Shown here piece by piece: positions 1 to 9,664 of a DNA stretch of 48,351 nt. Position 1 is the stretch's first letter. Each line of letters begins with the position of its first letter. The stretch is from NCBI GenBank assembly GCA_028286545.1, contig JAQBRJ010000014.1:1-48351 (forward strand), given 5' to 3'. This stretch comes from Parcubacteria group bacterium (GTDB lineage: Bacteria; Patescibacteriota; Minisyncoccia; Phycocordibacterales; Phycocordibacteraceae). Below the pieces are notes generated by a model, which ran no database searches, had not been told where the DNA came from, and saw nothing but the letters and a program-made list of their open reading frames with translations. The translations under genes were made by a program, and so were the position numbers.

Positions 1-1
1 G

Positions 2-76
2 GGAGCAGTAGCATGGCGACCTCAGACTGATTTGGATGCTGGAATCAGGAAGATTTTGGAGCAGATTCCTCAATAA
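2..76 (+). CDS. NAD-dependent sugar epimerase/dehydratase, C-terminal fragment
   Basis: The window opens inside a gene. Frame 2 reads 24 codons to a TAA at 74-76, ending WRPQTDLDAGIRKILEQIPQ. The pattern W-x-P-x-T-x-L-x-x-G-I is typical of the last helix of extended short-chain dehydrogenases that act on nucleotide sugars (the usual form is LGWxPxTxLxEGI). It lies 28 bp upstream of a 3-dehydratase and belongs with the sugar-nucleotide genes that follow. The substrate cannot be told from this tail. Confidence 0.6.
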   Translation, partial: GAVAWRPQTDLDAGIRKILEQIPQ

Positions 77-89
77 GTAGGGCGTATAG

Positions 90-95
90 TATACT
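90..95 (+). promoter_or_regulatory. TATACT -10 box, near-leaderless start
   Basis: TATACT lies 9 nt before the ATG at 105 and no Shine-Dalgarno sequence is present. With a usual -10 to start-site distance the mRNA would begin about 3 nt before the start codon. Confidence 0.6.
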
Positions 96-104
96 GAAAA
101 CCAT

Positions 105-1337
105 ATGGAACAAAACGGACCGGTAGGGATGAGAGTGCCGTACGCACAGGCAGTATATGGCGAAGAGGAGATTCAGGCAGTGAATCAGGTCCTAAGCGAT
201 CCGTTCAAAATCTCTCCTGGCCTGAAGGTAAAAGAATTTGAGACGCAGATCGCAACTATCTTTGGAAAGAAGCACGGCGTGATGGTGAACTCTGGTTCCG
301 CAGCAAACCTTTTGGCTGTTGAGATAATGCGGCTTGGGGCAGGGGACGAAGTCATTACTCCTGTTCTTACCTTCGGTACGACCGTTGCACCAATTCTCCA
401 AAAGGGAGCCACACCTATCTTCGTTGACGTTGTGCCGGGTACGTATCAAATTGATCCGGAGAAAATTGAGGCTGCCATAACGCCAAACACAAAGGCGATC
501 ATGATTCCTTCGTTGCTCGGAAACATTCCTGATATGGAACGTCTTCAGGAGATTGCAAAGAAGCACAAGCTCTTTTTTGTCGAAGATTCATGCGACACAC
601 TCGGAGCAACTTTTAAAGGTAAGCCAACGGGAGACTACTCAGATATTTCGACTACCAGCTTCTACGCGTCTCACATCATTACTGCAGCCGCCTCCGGCGG
701 CTTGATCGCGCTCCATGACGACGCACTCGCAGACCGCACTCGCGTACTCGCTTCATGGGGTCGCTCTTCAACGCTCTTTGGTTCGCATGAACAGTCGGAA
801 GATATTGCGAAGCGCTTCTCAGGAACTGTCGGTGACATTCCGTACGACGCTAAATTTGTCTTCTCAGAGGTTGGCTACAACATGCAGTCAACAGAACTAA
901 ATGCAGCCTTTGGTCTAGAACAGCTTAAGAAACTTGAGACATTTGCTGCACGCCGAAAGGAACACCACGCGCGACTTCTCGCATTCTTCGCAACCTACGA
1001 AGAGTACTTCACGCTACCGGTTCAGCACCCTGACGTTGAAACAAACTGGTTGGCATTCCCGCTTACCATCAAGCCTGGAGCACCGTTCACACGCCTTGAG
1101 ATCACTAAGTACCTCGAAGAAAACAACATTCAAACGCGCCCAATATTCACCGGAAATATATTGCGTCAGCCTGCGTATAGCTATCTGGTGGAAGTACAAA
1201 AGACAAAAGATTTCCCGGTTGCCGATGACATCATGGCGAATGGCTTTGTTGTGGGATGCCATCACGGACTTGTACCCGAGCAGCTCGACTATCTAGAGGA
1301 GCGAATCACGAGCTTCATAGCATCTAAGAAAGGGTAA
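105..1337 (+). CDS. DegT/DnrJ-fold sugar 3-dehydratase (ColD/RfbH-like)
   Basis: 410 aa of the PLP-dependent DegT/DnrJ/EryC1/StrS fold. The segment FYASHIITAAASGG puts His190 where aminotransferases of this family have the PLP-binding lysine. That swap marks the 3-dehydratases ColD and RfbH/E1, which remove the C3 hydroxyl of an NDP-4-keto-6-deoxy sugar. The closest overall likeness is RfbH, including GELPY-like and GYN-type segments. However, the cysteine cluster that holds the [2Fe-2S] centre in RfbH is replaced by a stretch without cysteine (residues about 221-232), as in ColD. The product is probably a 3,6-dideoxy or 3-deoxy sugar for the surface glycan. The next gene makes a 4-keto-6-deoxy sugar, and gmd nearby makes ColD's own substrate, so the actual nucleotide sugar is open. 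Confidence 0.8.
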   Translation: MEQNGPVGMRVPYAQAVYGEEEIQAVNQVLSDPFKISPGLKVKEFETQIATIFGKKHGVMVNSGSAANLLAVEIMRLGAGDEVITPVLTFGTTVAPILQKGATPIFVDVVPGTYQIDPEKIEAAITPNTKAIMIPSLLGNIPDMERLQEIAKKHKLFFVEDSCDTLGATFKGKPTGDYSDISTTSFYASHIITAAASGGLIALHDDALADRTRVLASWGRSSTLFGSHEQSEDIAKRFSGTVGDIPYDAKFVFSEVGYNMQSTELNAAFGLEQLKKLETFAARRKEHHARLLAFFATYEEYFTLPVQHPDVETNWLAFPLTIKPGAPFTRLEITKYLEENNIQTRPIFTGNILRQPAYSYLVEVQKTKDFPVADDIMANGFVVGCHHGLVPEQLDYLEERITSFIASKKG

Positions 1338-1342
1338 TACTC

Positions 1343-2380
1343 ATGAGCCACTATTCGCGTGTACTGGTAACGGGTGGGTGTGGATTCATCGGATCTCACT
1401 TCATCAAAAAAATACTCGAGCGAGAGCACGTGTCGGTCTTGAATATTGATGTCCTAACCTATGCCGGCAATACCGGGAATCTCAGCACGCATACGGATGC
1501 GTGGGGCGATCGATATACTCATGTGGTTGAGAACATTTGTAATGTCTCTGAAATAGAGAATCTTGTAGCCACCTTTGATCCGGAGGTAGTTATTCACTTC
1601 GCTGCAGAAAGTCATGTAGATCGTTCTTATTTCGATGCGTACGATTTCATAAAGACAAACATAGAAGGAACTCGGGTGATTCTTGAGGCGGTACGCAAAC
1701 ATAATCCTCGCACTCGTTTCATTCATATATCAACGGATGAAATTTATGGTGATGTGGAAGAGGGTGAGCATTCAGTGGAAGTACATCCTATGAAGCCGTC
1801 AAATCTATATGCAGCCTCAAAGGCCGGCGCTGATCAACTTGTACAAGCGTTTACGCGAACCCATACATTTCCTGCGATAATCGTTCGCGGTTCAAATAAC
1901 TACGGAACCCATCAATATCCGGAGAAGTTAATTCCGATGACCATAACGAGCCTTCTCGGTGACAGAAAGATTTCGGTCCATGGTAATGGAGGACATCAGC
2001 GTTCATGGCTCCACGTACAAGATTTCTGTGCCGCAATTCTTTTGATTATGGATACCGCAGAAGGTGGAACCATATGGAATGTTTCGGGCGATAGTCGAAC
2101 AAACCTCCAGGTTATTCAAGCTATTGCAGACGTACTTGAGCTGCCCCTTACCGATCGCATCGTACATGTTCCTGATAGGCCGGGAGCTGATCTTCGCTAT
2201 GCGCCTTCTTCGGATAAGTTACAAAAGAATCTTGGATGGTCACGCTCATTCTCTTTCGACGACAGTATTCCCGCTATCGTTGCGTGGTATATCGAAAACA
2301 AAGACTGGTGGACGGACGTGCAATCGAAAGAAGAATTCATTTCGCACTTCAAGAAACAAGCGGCAGGAGAGTGGCTTTAA
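1343..2380 (+). CDS. rfbB: dTDP-glucose 4,6-dehydratase-like SDR
   Basis: 345 aa extended SDR. The N-terminal TGGCGFIGSHF is the NAD-binding glycine motif. STDEIYGD carries the Thr-Asp-Glu active-site triad of 4,6-dehydratases, and YAASK is the Tyr-Lys pair. Other RfbB hallmarks are HFAAESHVDRS and SNNYGTHQYPEKLIP. The family turns dTDP-glucose into dTDP-4-keto-6-deoxyglucose in the cytoplasm. The gene starts 5 nt after the preceding stop, so the two are probably cotranscribed. The nucleotide specificity is inferred from the family. Its stop codon overlaps the stop of the convergent flippase gene within a shared TTAA. Confidence 0.85.
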   Translation: MSHYSRVLVTGGCGFIGSHFIKKILEREHVSVLNIDVLTYAGNTGNLSTHTDAWGDRYTHVVENICNVSEIENLVATFDPEVVIHFAAESHVDRSYFDAYDFIKTNIEGTRVILEAVRKHNPRTRFIHISTDEIYGDVEEGEHSVEVHPMKPSNLYAASKAGADQLVQAFTRTHTFPAIIVRGSNNYGTHQYPEKLIPMTITSLLGDRKISVHGNGGHQRSWLHVQDFCAAILLIMDTAEGGTIWNVSGDSRTNLQVIQAIADVLELPLTDRIVHVPDRPGADLRYAPSSDKLQKNLGWSRSFSFDDSIPAIVAWYIENKDWWTDVQSKEEFISHFKKQAAGEWL

Positions 2381-3927
2381 TCAGCCTGCGGTCGCGATGG
2401 TATTATTCGTCGAATAATAACTGAGCCAAAGGAGCGAAGCATCTCTACGTCTTCGCGCATGAAGAAACCAAATACCCAGTAGAGCCCTACATACAAAAGA
2501 ACGGAGCCCGGTAAGATGATCATGACGCGGTACAGACTGGTCGCTAACGGCATAAGGAGAATGTGAGCAATTGAGAAGAGCACGAGAGAAGTGATAGCAA
2601 GTTTTCCATACAAGAGTGCGTAGCGGGCCCGGACGCCTCGAAGCGTGAGATACTTTTTCTCAATATAATAAGAGAGATAGAAAACAGGGAGAAGGGAGAT
2701 CACATAGGCCCATGCAGCTCCCGTAATGCCGTATATAGGAAGAAGCAGTGCGAGCAAGAGAATATTTATGATTGCCATGACTGCTGAAATAGTCGTTATG
2801 GCTTTGAGTTTTCCAAGACCATAGAGGAAATTCGTTGCATGAGATTGCAGAGAGAGAAGAAAGGCCGTTCCAGCAAAGATCATTAAGATCATGCTCGATT
2901 CATGAGCAAATGTTTCATCAAGCCAGTAGCGCAAGAATGGATAGGCAAAGATACATATCGGCACCGAGAACGCTGCGGCAGCAATGGTTACCAAGCGTAA
3001 CGATCTCAAATACAGAGTTTCAAGTTGTTCACGGGTGCCGATGTTTTGTATGTGGGTAGCGACAGGGAATATCACCGCCGTAACACTTCCCACCAATCCC
3101 GGAACCTTAGACGAAATGGTACCGGGAAGACTGTAGTACGTGAGTTTTGAAGGTCCCAGCATAAGCGGGATAAGGAATCGATCGAAGTGCACGAGCGAAC
3201 TCGTGCTCAAATTATTAATAACAATACTGAGTCCAAATGCGTACAACTTCTTAACTTGCCCGAGTTTGAATCTAAAGAATAGCCGGGCTTCAGGAAGAAT
3301 ACGGCGTGCCGCAGAACGCTGTACAAACGAAAAGATGACGCTGTAGGCAAGGGTAGAGAGTAAGATCGCATAGAGTGAAAAACCACCAAGAACGAGTGCG
3401 ACTATCGTGAGCTGTTGAAAGGTCATCTTCGCAATGCCTATTTTTGTACTTACATCAAAACGTTGGAGGGCAAACGGCACCAAGCCGTAGAGTGAATTCA
3501 AACTTTCTACAAAAAATATACCGCCAGCAATTACGAAGAGAAGAGGGTATGAAAAGGTCGTATCAGCGGTGCAATTGAAATACTGGCAGCCCACCAATCC
3601 CATGGTCGCCATAATGGCGAGTCCCACCGTACCCATGCCCAAGAACAACGTATTTACTGAACCAAGCATGTCCTTCAAATCATCTCGCACGGCAGTTACG
3701 GAATACTCAGCAATATATTTTTGCGTGGCTGTAGAGATGCCCAAGTCTAAAAGCCCTAAGAGACTCGCGATCGTGTTTATAAATATATATACGCCGTAAT
3801 CGCGCGTGCCAAGATGGAACACAATAATAGGCGTTACAAAAAACGCAAAGATAACAGGCAGTCCATATCCCAGAACGTTATAACTTAAATTCTTTAGTGT
3901 TCTGAAGGTGAGAGAATCAGGGTGCAT
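2377..3927 (-). CDS. wzx: Wzx-type polysaccharide flippase
   Basis: 516 aa from the ATG at 3927. A longer frame exists but would overlap the upstream gene, and membrane segments begin only after this Met. The protein is almost wholly hydrophobic, with about 12-14 predicted membrane helices. Segments such as YGVYIFINTIASLLGLLDLGIS near the N-terminus match the MATE/polysaccharide-transporter superfamily, which moves lipid-linked glycan units across the membrane. It follows fcl by 22 bp and is last in the gmd-fcl-wzx set. This suggests it exports a fucose-containing glycan, although specificity cannot be read from sequence. Confidence 0.8.
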   Translation of the reverse strand: MHPDSLTFRTLKNLSYNVLGYGLPVIFAFFVTPIIVFHLGTRDYGVYIFINTIASLLGLLDLGISTATQKYIAEYSVTAVRDDLKDMLGSVNTLFLGMGTVGLAIMATMGLVGCQYFNCTADTTFSYPLLFVIAGGIFFVESLNSLYGLVPFALQRFDVSTKIGIAKMTFQQLTIVALVLGGFSLYAILLSTLAYSVIFSFVQRSAARRILPEARLFFRFKLGQVKKLYAFGLSIVINNLSTSSLVHFDRFLIPLMLGPSKLTYYSLPGTISSKVPGLVGSVTAVIFPVATHIQNIGTREQLETLYLRSLRLVTIAAAAFSVPICIFAYPFLRYWLDETFAHESSMILMIFAGTAFLLSLQSHATNFLYGLGKLKAITTISAVMAIINILLLALLLPIYGITGAAWAYVISLLPVFYLSYYIEKKYLTLRGVRARYALLYGKLAITSLVLFSIAHILLMPLATSLYRVMIILPGSVLLYVGLYWVFGFFMREDVEMLRSFGSVIIRRIIPSRPQAD

Positions 3928-3949
3928 TGTAGTCGTTGAGGCAGCTGCC

Positions 3950-4879
3950 CTAGGTAAGAGAACTCTTGTACCATTCGTATGTCTTTGCGAGCCCGTCAGA
4001 AAGTTCAATGGAATGCTTCCAGCCTAGTCCGTGAAGTTTTGATACATCAAGCAACTTGCGCGGTGTGCCGTCAGGCTTGGTTGTGTCCCAGTCAATTTCG
4101 CCTTCGAAGCCTACTGTCCCACGCACAAGTTCTGCGAGTTCTTTTATCGACACATCTTCACCGGTGCCGATGTTTACGATTTCGCTTCCATCATACGTAT
4201 TCATGAGGAATATAACGGCGGACGCCAAGTCATCGACGTGTAAGAATTCCCGCTTTGCTGAACCCGTACCCCATACCGATACGCTCGGCGCACCGGATAC
4301 CTTTGCAGTGTGGAACTTTGCCATGAGAGCAGGGAGGACGTGCGAGGATTGCAAATCGAAGTTATCACCGGGACCGTAGAGGTTCGTAGGCATTACAGAA
4401 ACGTAGTTTGTTCCGTATTGCTCGTTATATGACTGGCACTGAACAATGCCAGCAATCTTTGCGATAGCATATGCGCGGTTGGTAGGCTCAAGTGGGCCCG
4501 ACAAAAGATATTCTTCCTTTATAGGTTGTGGCGCCATACGCGGATAAATGCAGGAGCTGCCGAGGAATACCATCTTTGTTACACCGTTAGCGTGCGCGGC
4601 AGTAATGATTGAATCCTGCACGGCAAGATTCTCGTGAATAAAATCTGCAGGGTGTGAAGCATTCGCTGCAATACCGCCAACGCGTGCAGCGGCCATAAAT
4701 ACGTATGCGGGCTTTTCTGATTGGAAAAATGCCAGCGTCGCCGAAGCGTCCATGAGATCAAGTTCGGCATGCGTACGCAACACGAGGTTTGTGTACCCTG
4801 CAGCTTCAAGATTTCGCACGATGCTCGATCCTACGAGCCCGCGGTGTCCTGCGACAAATATCTTCGCGTCTTTTTCCAT
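3950..4879 (-). CDS. fcl: GDP-L-fucose synthase
   Basis: 309 aa SDR (GDP-4-keto-6-deoxymannose 3,5-epimerase/4-reductase) giving GDP-L-fucose with NADPH. The start [18 protein letters not shown] contains the nucleotide-binding [25 protein letters not shown] holds the catalytic Ser and Cys, and YAIAKIAG holds the Tyr-Lys pair. A His-rich in-frame extension to 4897 would overlap gmd by 11 nt. I prefer the ATG at 4879, just after the gmd stop, which fits translational coupling. It acts directly on the product of the upstream gmd. Confidence 0.9.
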   Translation of the reverse strand: MEKDAKIFVAGHRGLVGSSIVRNLEAAGYTNLVLRTHAELDLMDASATLAFFQSEKPAYVFMAAARVGGIAANASHPADFIHENLAVQDSIITAAHANGVTKMVFLGSSCIYPRMAPQPIKEEYLLSGPLEPTNRAYAIAKIAGIVQCQSYNEQYGTNYVSVMPTNLYGPGDNFDLQSSHVLPALMAKFHTAKVSGAPSVSVWGTGSAKREFLHVDDLASAVIFLMNTYDGSEIVNIGTGEDVSIKELAELVRGTVGFEGEIDWDTTKPDGTPRKLLDVSKLHGLGWKHSIELSDGLAKTYEWYKSSLT

Positions 4880-4886
4880 ATGGTGG

Positions 4887-5936
4887 TTATGATGCATTCT
4901 CTGCTGCCAATGCGAGATCAGCTTCAGCCATTATGCGCACAAGTTCTTTGAAGGCAGTCTTTGGTACCCAGCCCAGCTTCTCTTTAGCTTTTGTAGGGTC
5001 ACCAATGAGGAGCTCAACTTCTGCTGGGCGGTAGTAGCGTGGATCTATCTCAACAATGACAGCTCCCGTGTCGGTACGAACGCCTTTCTCTGCCTCGTCT
5101 TTTCCTTGCCATGCGAAGGGAATCCCAAGAACGCTTGCCGTTTCCTCAACGAACTCACGCACCGAATGCGTTTCACCCGTTGCAAGTACAAAGTCGTCAG
5201 GCTCAGTGTGCTGCAACATCATCCACATGCCTTCGACATAATCTTTTGCGTAGCCCCAGTCGCGACGCGCATCGAGATTTCCGAGATACAAAATCTCCGA
5301 AGAGCCCTGTGCAATAGCTGCAAGTGCGCGCGTGATTTTGCGTGTCACGAATGTTTCACCACGTCGCGGTGACTCATGATTAAAAAGAATGCCGCTTGCA
5401 GCGAACATGCCGTAGCTCTCGCGATAGTTTTTTGTGAGCCAGTGAGCGTACAACTTCGCAGCTCCGTACGGTGAACGAGGGTAGAAGGGAGTATTTTCAG
5501 TCTGAGGAACCTGCTGCACCAAACCAAACATTTCTGACGACGATGCTTGGTAGAACTTCGCATTGCACTCAGACAAGCGTAGGGCTTCAAGCAAACGAAC
5601 AGCGCCCATACCGGCAGACTCACTGGTGTACTCAGGCATTTCAAATGACACACGCACGTGGCTCTGTGCACCGAGGTTGTACACTTCGTGCGGCATAACG
5701 GCGTCTACAATAGAGCGGAGGCTGCTGCCATCGAGCAAATCGCCGTAATGGAGAATAAGGGAAGGGTGGAGGCTCTGGGGCTTTTGATAGATAGAATCTA
5801 TGCGTTTGGTGTTAAAAGAGCTCGAGCGACGGACTATGCCGTGTACCTCATACCCCTTTTCAAGTAGCAATTCTGCGAGATATGACCCGTCCTGGCCGGT
5901 TATACCAGTAATAAGAGCCCGTTTCTGTTCTTTCAT
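4887..5936 (-). CDS. gmd: GDP-mannose 4,6-dehydratase
   Basis: 349 aa. The N-terminal [18 protein letters not shown] is the NADP-binding motif of Gmd. [10 protein letters not shown] has the Ser-Glu active-site pair and [12 protein letters not shown] the Tyr-Lys pair. [11 protein letters not shown] is also a Gmd hallmark. The enzyme makes GDP-4-keto-6-deoxy-D-mannose, the precursor of GDP-fucose and also of GDP-colitose. I chose the ATG at 5936 because a TATACT box lies 8 nt before it. The upstream ATG at 5960 would sit on top of that box. It leads the minus-strand set gmd-fcl-wzx. Confidence 0.92.
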   Translation of the reverse strand: MKEQKRALITGITGQDGSYLAELLLEKGYEVHGIVRRSSSFNTKRIDSIYQKPQSLHPSLILHYGDLLDGSSLRSIVDAVMPHEVYNLGAQSHVRVSFEMPEYTSESAGMGAVRLLEALRLSECNAKFYQASSSEMFGLVQQVPQTENTPFYPRSPYGAAKLYAHWLTKNYRESYGMFAASGILFNHESPRRGETFVTRKITRALAAIAQGSSEILYLGNLDARRDWGYAKDYVEGMWMMLQHTEPDDFVLATGETHSVREFVEETASVLGIPFAWQGKDEAEKGVRTDTGAVIVEIDPRYYRPAEVELLIGDPTKAKEKLGWVPKTAFKELVRIMAEADLALAAENAS

Positions 5937-5944
5937 ATATAGGT

Positions 5945-5952
5945 AGTATACT
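5945..5952. promoter_or_regulatory. Palindromic AGTATACT, shared divergent -10 element
   Basis: AGTATACT is its own reverse complement. On the plus strand TATACT (5947-5952) is 8 nt before the ATG at 5961. On the minus strand TATACT (5950-5945) is 8 nt before the gmd ATG at 5936. One 8-bp palindrome therefore offers a -10 box with identical spacing to two divergent genes. Confidence 0.6.
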
Positions 5953-5960
5953 ACTCGCAT

Positions 5961-8111
5961 ATGAAAAAAGTTGCTTATTGGGTAGCGGTTGTCGCACTCT
6001 TTGTTATTCCGTTCCTATCACTCTACGTCTCAGACGGGTATTTCCCCTTTATAACCGGGAAAAACTTCGCATTCAGGGCGTTAGTTGAAATAGCGTTTGG
6101 CGGATGGATAGTTCTTGCACTTGTTGACCGCCGCTATCGCCCACGCTTCTCGTGGCCGATTCTCTCTTATAAACTCCTTGTGCTTTGGATGATCGTTGCG
6201 GACCTCCTCGCCGTAAACTCTCAGAAAGCGTTCTGGAGCAACTTTGAACGCATGGACGGTTGGGTTACGCTCATTCATCTTCTCGTATTCTTCGTTGTGC
6301 TTTCGTCAATACTTACGGTAAACAACTTGTGGCGCAAATGGTGGCTTGCTTTGATTACCGGTGCAGGTCTTGTAACAGGCTATGGTTTGTTACAGCTTAT
6401 GCACTTCGCACCTATTCATCAGAGTGCAGACCGCATCGACGCAACGCTCGGCAATGCTGAGTACCTCGCTGGCTACCTTCTCTTTGCTATTGCTATTACT
6501 CTCTGGCAAGCATTTGAAACACGTGATCGCGAATATGCGTGGCTCAAGTACGGACTCTTTGTACTTACGGCACTTGAGTTCATCGTGCTCTTTGCAACAG
6601 GTACGCGCGCAACACTCTTCGCAATCATCGGCGCTGGCATGGTTGGCAGCGTGTTGTGGATGCTTGAGTCAGGTAAGCAGGGAAGGAAAGGAGCGCTTGC
6701 GGTGCTTGTGGCACTCGTGCTCGTTATTGGCGGACTCTTTGCACTTCGCAATACGTCATTCATTCAGAACAGCCCAAATCTAAATCGTCTTGCCTCAACC
6801 TTCTCGCTTAAGAGCGCGCTGGGTACTCGTATTACGATTTGGCACATGGCTGTCGAGGGTATCAAGGCAGAGCCAGTCCATGGCTGGGGTCAGGAAGGCT
6901 ATAACTATGTCTTCAACACTTACTACGAACCGTCGTTGTACGGACAAGAGCCGTGGTTTGATCGTGCCCACGATGTGTTCCTCGATTGGCTTGTTGCCGG
7001 CGGTATCCCTGCGCTACTTCTACTCTTGAGCGTTCTCGGCACATCGCTGTATGCGCTCTATCGCGCACCGATATCGCGTCCTGGTCGCATTATGCTCATG
7101 TCTGCGCTTATCGCGTATATCATTCAAGGCCTCGCAGTATTCGACAACCTGTTCACGTATATTCCGCTTATTGCCATTCTCGCGTATGCGCATTCCGTGA
7201 GCTCGCGTCCGTTGCGCATGTTCGAGACTCTTCCGCAGGTTGGAGAAACAGCACTCAACACGGTGGTGGCACCTGTTGCACTCGTTGCGACGCTCGTAAT
7301 CGTATGGTTCGTCAACGTACCAAGTGTACGGGCAAGCTACGACCTTATTGGTGCTCTCACGCCAAGCAATGATGTCCAGACCCGCTTCAATTACTTCAAG
7401 CAGGCATACGCTGATGGCTCCTTTGCTAATCAGGAGATAGCAGAGCAGCTCGTACAGTTTGCACCGCAGGTTGTAAGCTCAAGTCAGGTTCCGGATGCGC
7501 TTCGTTCTGAAATCGCACAATATAGTGTCAATCAGATCGGTGCTGTCGTTGCAGCAGCTCCACGCGACACGCGTTTGTACTTACAATACGCGCTCTTGCT
7601 TCGCGGTATCGGTAGCATTGACGCCGCACAAACAGAAAGTGCGAAAGCACGTGAACTCTCGCCTAATAAGCAGACGGTTATTATTGAACAGGGAATCGAA
7701 GCGTTCCAGCTTGGGAAGTACGCGGCTGCGCGAGAATACTTCACAGAGGCAGCGAAACTGTATCCCGGTAATAAGGACGCTGAAACCTATGTCGCGGGGT
7801 CACTCATTATGGAGGGCAACGTTACCGCTGCTAAAGCACAGCTTATGCAAACATATGGCACGACGAGCGTTAATCATCCAATTCTCCTCCTCGCGTATTA
7901 CCAGATCAAGGACTGGAAAGATTTGGAAGAGATCGTGAAGCAACGGTTGCTCGAACAGAAAGATGCAACGACCGGCTACCAGCTTGCTGCTGTATATGCG
8001 CAGTCAGGTGACATGAAGGCCGCCATCGCACAGGTACGCGCAACGATGCTTGCGCATCCAGAGACCGCGGCACAGGGTCAGTCATTGCTTGGACAGTTGG
8101 GTGCGAGTTAA
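5961..8111 (+). CDS. O-antigen ligase/polymerase-like membrane protein with TPR tail
   Basis: 716 aa. The first 480 residues hold about 11-13 hydrophobic segments. The long extracytoplasmic loop typical of Wzy/WaaL proteins is present, with [11 protein letters not shown] and [17 protein letters not shown] around residues 310-345; the Arg-Ala-His element is typical of the O-antigen ligase family. Residues about 480-716 are soluble and helix-rich, with TPR-like units. This architecture (Wzy_C/O-antigen ligase plus TPR) is common in CPR genomes. It would join or polymerise lipid-linked glycan outside the membrane. It is divergent from gmd with a 24-bp gap, so control is probably shared. Confidence 0.8.
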   Translation: MKKVAYWVAVVALFVIPFLSLYVSDGYFPFITGKNFAFRALVEIAFGGWIVLALVDRRYRPRFSWPILSYKLLVLWMIVADLLAVNSQKAFWSNFERMDGWVTLIHLLVFFVVLSSILTVNNLWRKWWLALITGAGLVTGYGLLQLMHFAPIHQSADRIDATLGNAEYLAGYLLFAIAITLWQAFETRDREYAWLKYGLFVLTALEFIVLFATGTRATLFAIIGAGMVGSVLWMLESGKQGRKGALAVLVALVLVIGGLFALRNTSFIQNSPNLNRLASTFSLKSALGTRITIWHMAVEGIKAEPVHGWGQEGYNYVFNTYYEPSLYGQEPWFDRAHDVFLDWLVAGGIPALLLLLSVLGTSLYALYRAPISRPGRIMLMSALIAYIIQGLAVFDNLFTYIPLIAILAYAHSVSSRPLRMFETLPQVGETALNTVVAPVALVATLVIVWFVNVPSVRASYDLIGALTPSNDVQTRFNYFKQAYADGSFANQEIAEQLVQFAPQVVSSSQVPDALRSEIAQYSVNQIGAVVAAAPRDTRLYLQYALLLRGIGSIDAAQTESAKARELSPNKQTVIIEQGIEAFQLGKYAAAREYFTEAAKLYPGNKDAETYVAGSLIMEGNVTAAKAQLMQTYGTTSVNHPILLLAYYQIKDWKDLEEIVKQRLLEQKDATTGYQLAAVYAQSGDMKAAIAQVRATMLAHPETAAQGQSLLGQLGAS

Positions 8112-8140
8112 CCCTAGAGTGACGAGGAGTACCTCCCGGT

Positions 8141-8599
8141 ATGCGTAGCATTAATCGAGATATTGTCTCAGCATTAATTTTCTCGAAAGACGGGAAGTTA
8201 TTTCAAGGAATGAAGAACCCTACTGATGGTGGAGTGTATTCCGATTGTTGGCATATTCCTGGAGGAGGTATTGATGAAGGAGAAGAAAAAATTACAGCGC
8301 TTGTGCGAGAAGTAAAAGAAGAAGTCGGTATTGATATTTCTTCGTGTCTAATTGAGTTGATCGATGACCAAGGGAAAGGAGAGGCAGAGAAAACTCTAAA
8401 AGACACTGGCGAGCGAGTTCTATGTCACATGACATTTAATGTCTATAAAGTGACCTTAGATATAGATGCTGATGACGTAGTGGTCTCGCTTGATGACGAC
8501 TTGGTTACGTATCAATGGACGAAGCTGGAAGATTTGAAAACACTTAAGCTAACTCCGCCTTCAATAATGCTCTTTAAGCGTTTGGGGTATCTGAATTAA
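8141..8599 (+). CDS. Nudix hydrolase
   Basis: 152 aa. The Nudix box is complete: it starts at GGIDEGEE, continues through REVKEEVGI, and fits G-x5-E-x7-REUxEExGU. These enzymes cleave nucleoside diphosphates linked to another group, using Mg2+ bound by the REVKEE glutamates. The specific substrate is unknown. GAGGAG at 8124-8129 is a good Shine-Dalgarno but sits 11 nt from the ATG, and its GGAG can pair with the CTCC just downstream. That contrasts with the leaderless style elsewhere. The codon choice looks more A+T-rich than in flanking genes, a mild hint of transfer. It ends 3 nt before murB. Confidence 0.85.
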   Translation: MRSINRDIVSALIFSKDGKLFQGMKNPTDGGVYSDCWHIPGGGIDEGEEKITALVREVKEEVGIDISSCLIELIDDQGKGEAEKTLKDTGERVLCHMTFNVYKVTLDIDADDVVVSLDDDLVTYQWTKLEDLKTLKLTPPSIMLFKRLGYLN

Positions 8600-8602
8600 G
8601 CT

Positions 8603-9625
8603 ATGAAGATTGAAGAAAATGTAGTTCTTGCTGAGCACACAACCTTTAAGATTGGAGGGCCTGCAAAGCTCTTTATTACGTGTGAATCGGTGGAAGATGT
8701 GGAGAATGCAGTCGCGCTCGCTCGCGAGCGCGACCTTGCAGTCTATCCGCTAGGTGAGGGAAGTAATGTGCTTGCAAGCGATGAAGCAATTGAGAAAGCA
8801 GTATTGCGCATTAGTATCCCAGGCATTACGTATGAAAAAGCTGGAGCACAGACGCGTGTCACCGTTGGTGCTGGGGTTACGTGGGATACGCTCGTGGATG
8901 ATGTTACCGATAAGGGTTTGTGGGGACTGGAGAATCTTGCAGGAATTCCGGGAACGATTGGGGGAGCGGTTGTGCAAAATATCGGCGCCTACGGCGCCGT
9001 CTTTGAGGATTCGGTCATTTCTATAGAGGTATACGATCTTGCGACTAATAGCCTGCGAAATCTTTCACGCGAAGAGTGTTTGTTTGGATACCGTACAAGT
9101 CTATTCAAACAACGCGCTGGGAGCCTTATTGTTACTCATGCGACACTCGAACTTTCTGACACACCAAAACCAAGACTTGGATATCGCGATATCGAAGACT
9201 ACTTTGCTGATACTCCTGCGCCAACGCTTGTTGAGATACGGAATGCGGTGCGTTCAATACGAGCAAAGAAATTCCCCGATCTTACTACCTACGGTACGGC
9301 AGGATCGTTTTTCTTGAATCCTGTATTGCCTGAAGAAGAGGCTGTACGCATTGCTGCAAAGTATCCGGGCATGCCACTCTTTCCAATGCCCGAGGGCGGG
9401 GTAAAGGTTCCTATTGCGTGGTTCCTTGATTATCGACACAACGTACTCGACATGCGAGAGGTGCGCGTGGGCAAGGCATTGGTCTGGCCAATCCAACCGC
9501 TTGTGCTCGCTAGCGAGCCGGGAGCAACCGCAGCAGACGTACAGGCACTCGCCACGCTCGTGATTGAACGCATGAAAGAAGCGACGGGCATATCTATTAG
9601 TAGGGAGGTGCAATGGTTGGCGTAA
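8603..9625 (+). CDS. murB: UDP-N-acetylenolpyruvoylglucosamine reductase
   Basis: 340 aa FAD enzyme that reduces UDP-GlcNAc-enolpyruvate to UDP-MurNAc with NADPH in peptidoglycan synthesis. N-terminal HTTFKIGGPAKLF and YPLGEGSNVL are FAD-binding signatures. LAGIPGTIGGAVVQNIGAYG is the pyrophosphate-binding segment. GYRTSLFK resembles the type I (E. coli-like) tyrosine loop, and TAGSFFLNPV contains the serine that protonates the substrate. The length matches type I MurB. It starts 3 nt after the Nudix stop and has no clear ribosome site, so it probably relies on coupling. A GC-rich hairpin follows. Confidence 0.93.
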   Translation: MKIEENVVLAEHTTFKIGGPAKLFITCESVEDVENAVALARERDLAVYPLGEGSNVLASDEAIEKAVLRISIPGITYEKAGAQTRVTVGAGVTWDTLVDDVTDKGLWGLENLAGIPGTIGGAVVQNIGAYGAVFEDSVISIEVYDLATNSLRNLSREECLFGYRTSLFKQRAGSLIVTHATLELSDTPKPRLGYRDIEDYFADTPAPTLVEIRNAVRSIRAKKFPDLTTYGTAGSFFLNPVLPEEEAVRIAAKYPGMPLFPMPEGGVKVPIAWFLDYRHNVLDMREVRVGKALVWPIQPLVLASEPGATAADVQALATLVIERMKEATGISISREVQWLA

Positions 9626-9629
9626 TATC

Positions 9630-9658
9630 TTGACGGGGAATAGCACATTCGATATTCT
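9630..9658 (+). promoter_or_regulatory. Candidate -35/-10 promoter after murB
   Basis: TTGACG (9630-9635) and TATTCT (9653-9658) are separated by 17 bp. No protein-coding start follows on this strand before the hairpins at 9667-9725, so it may drive a short RNA. Confidence 0.35.
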
Positions 9659-9664
9659 AGTAGT

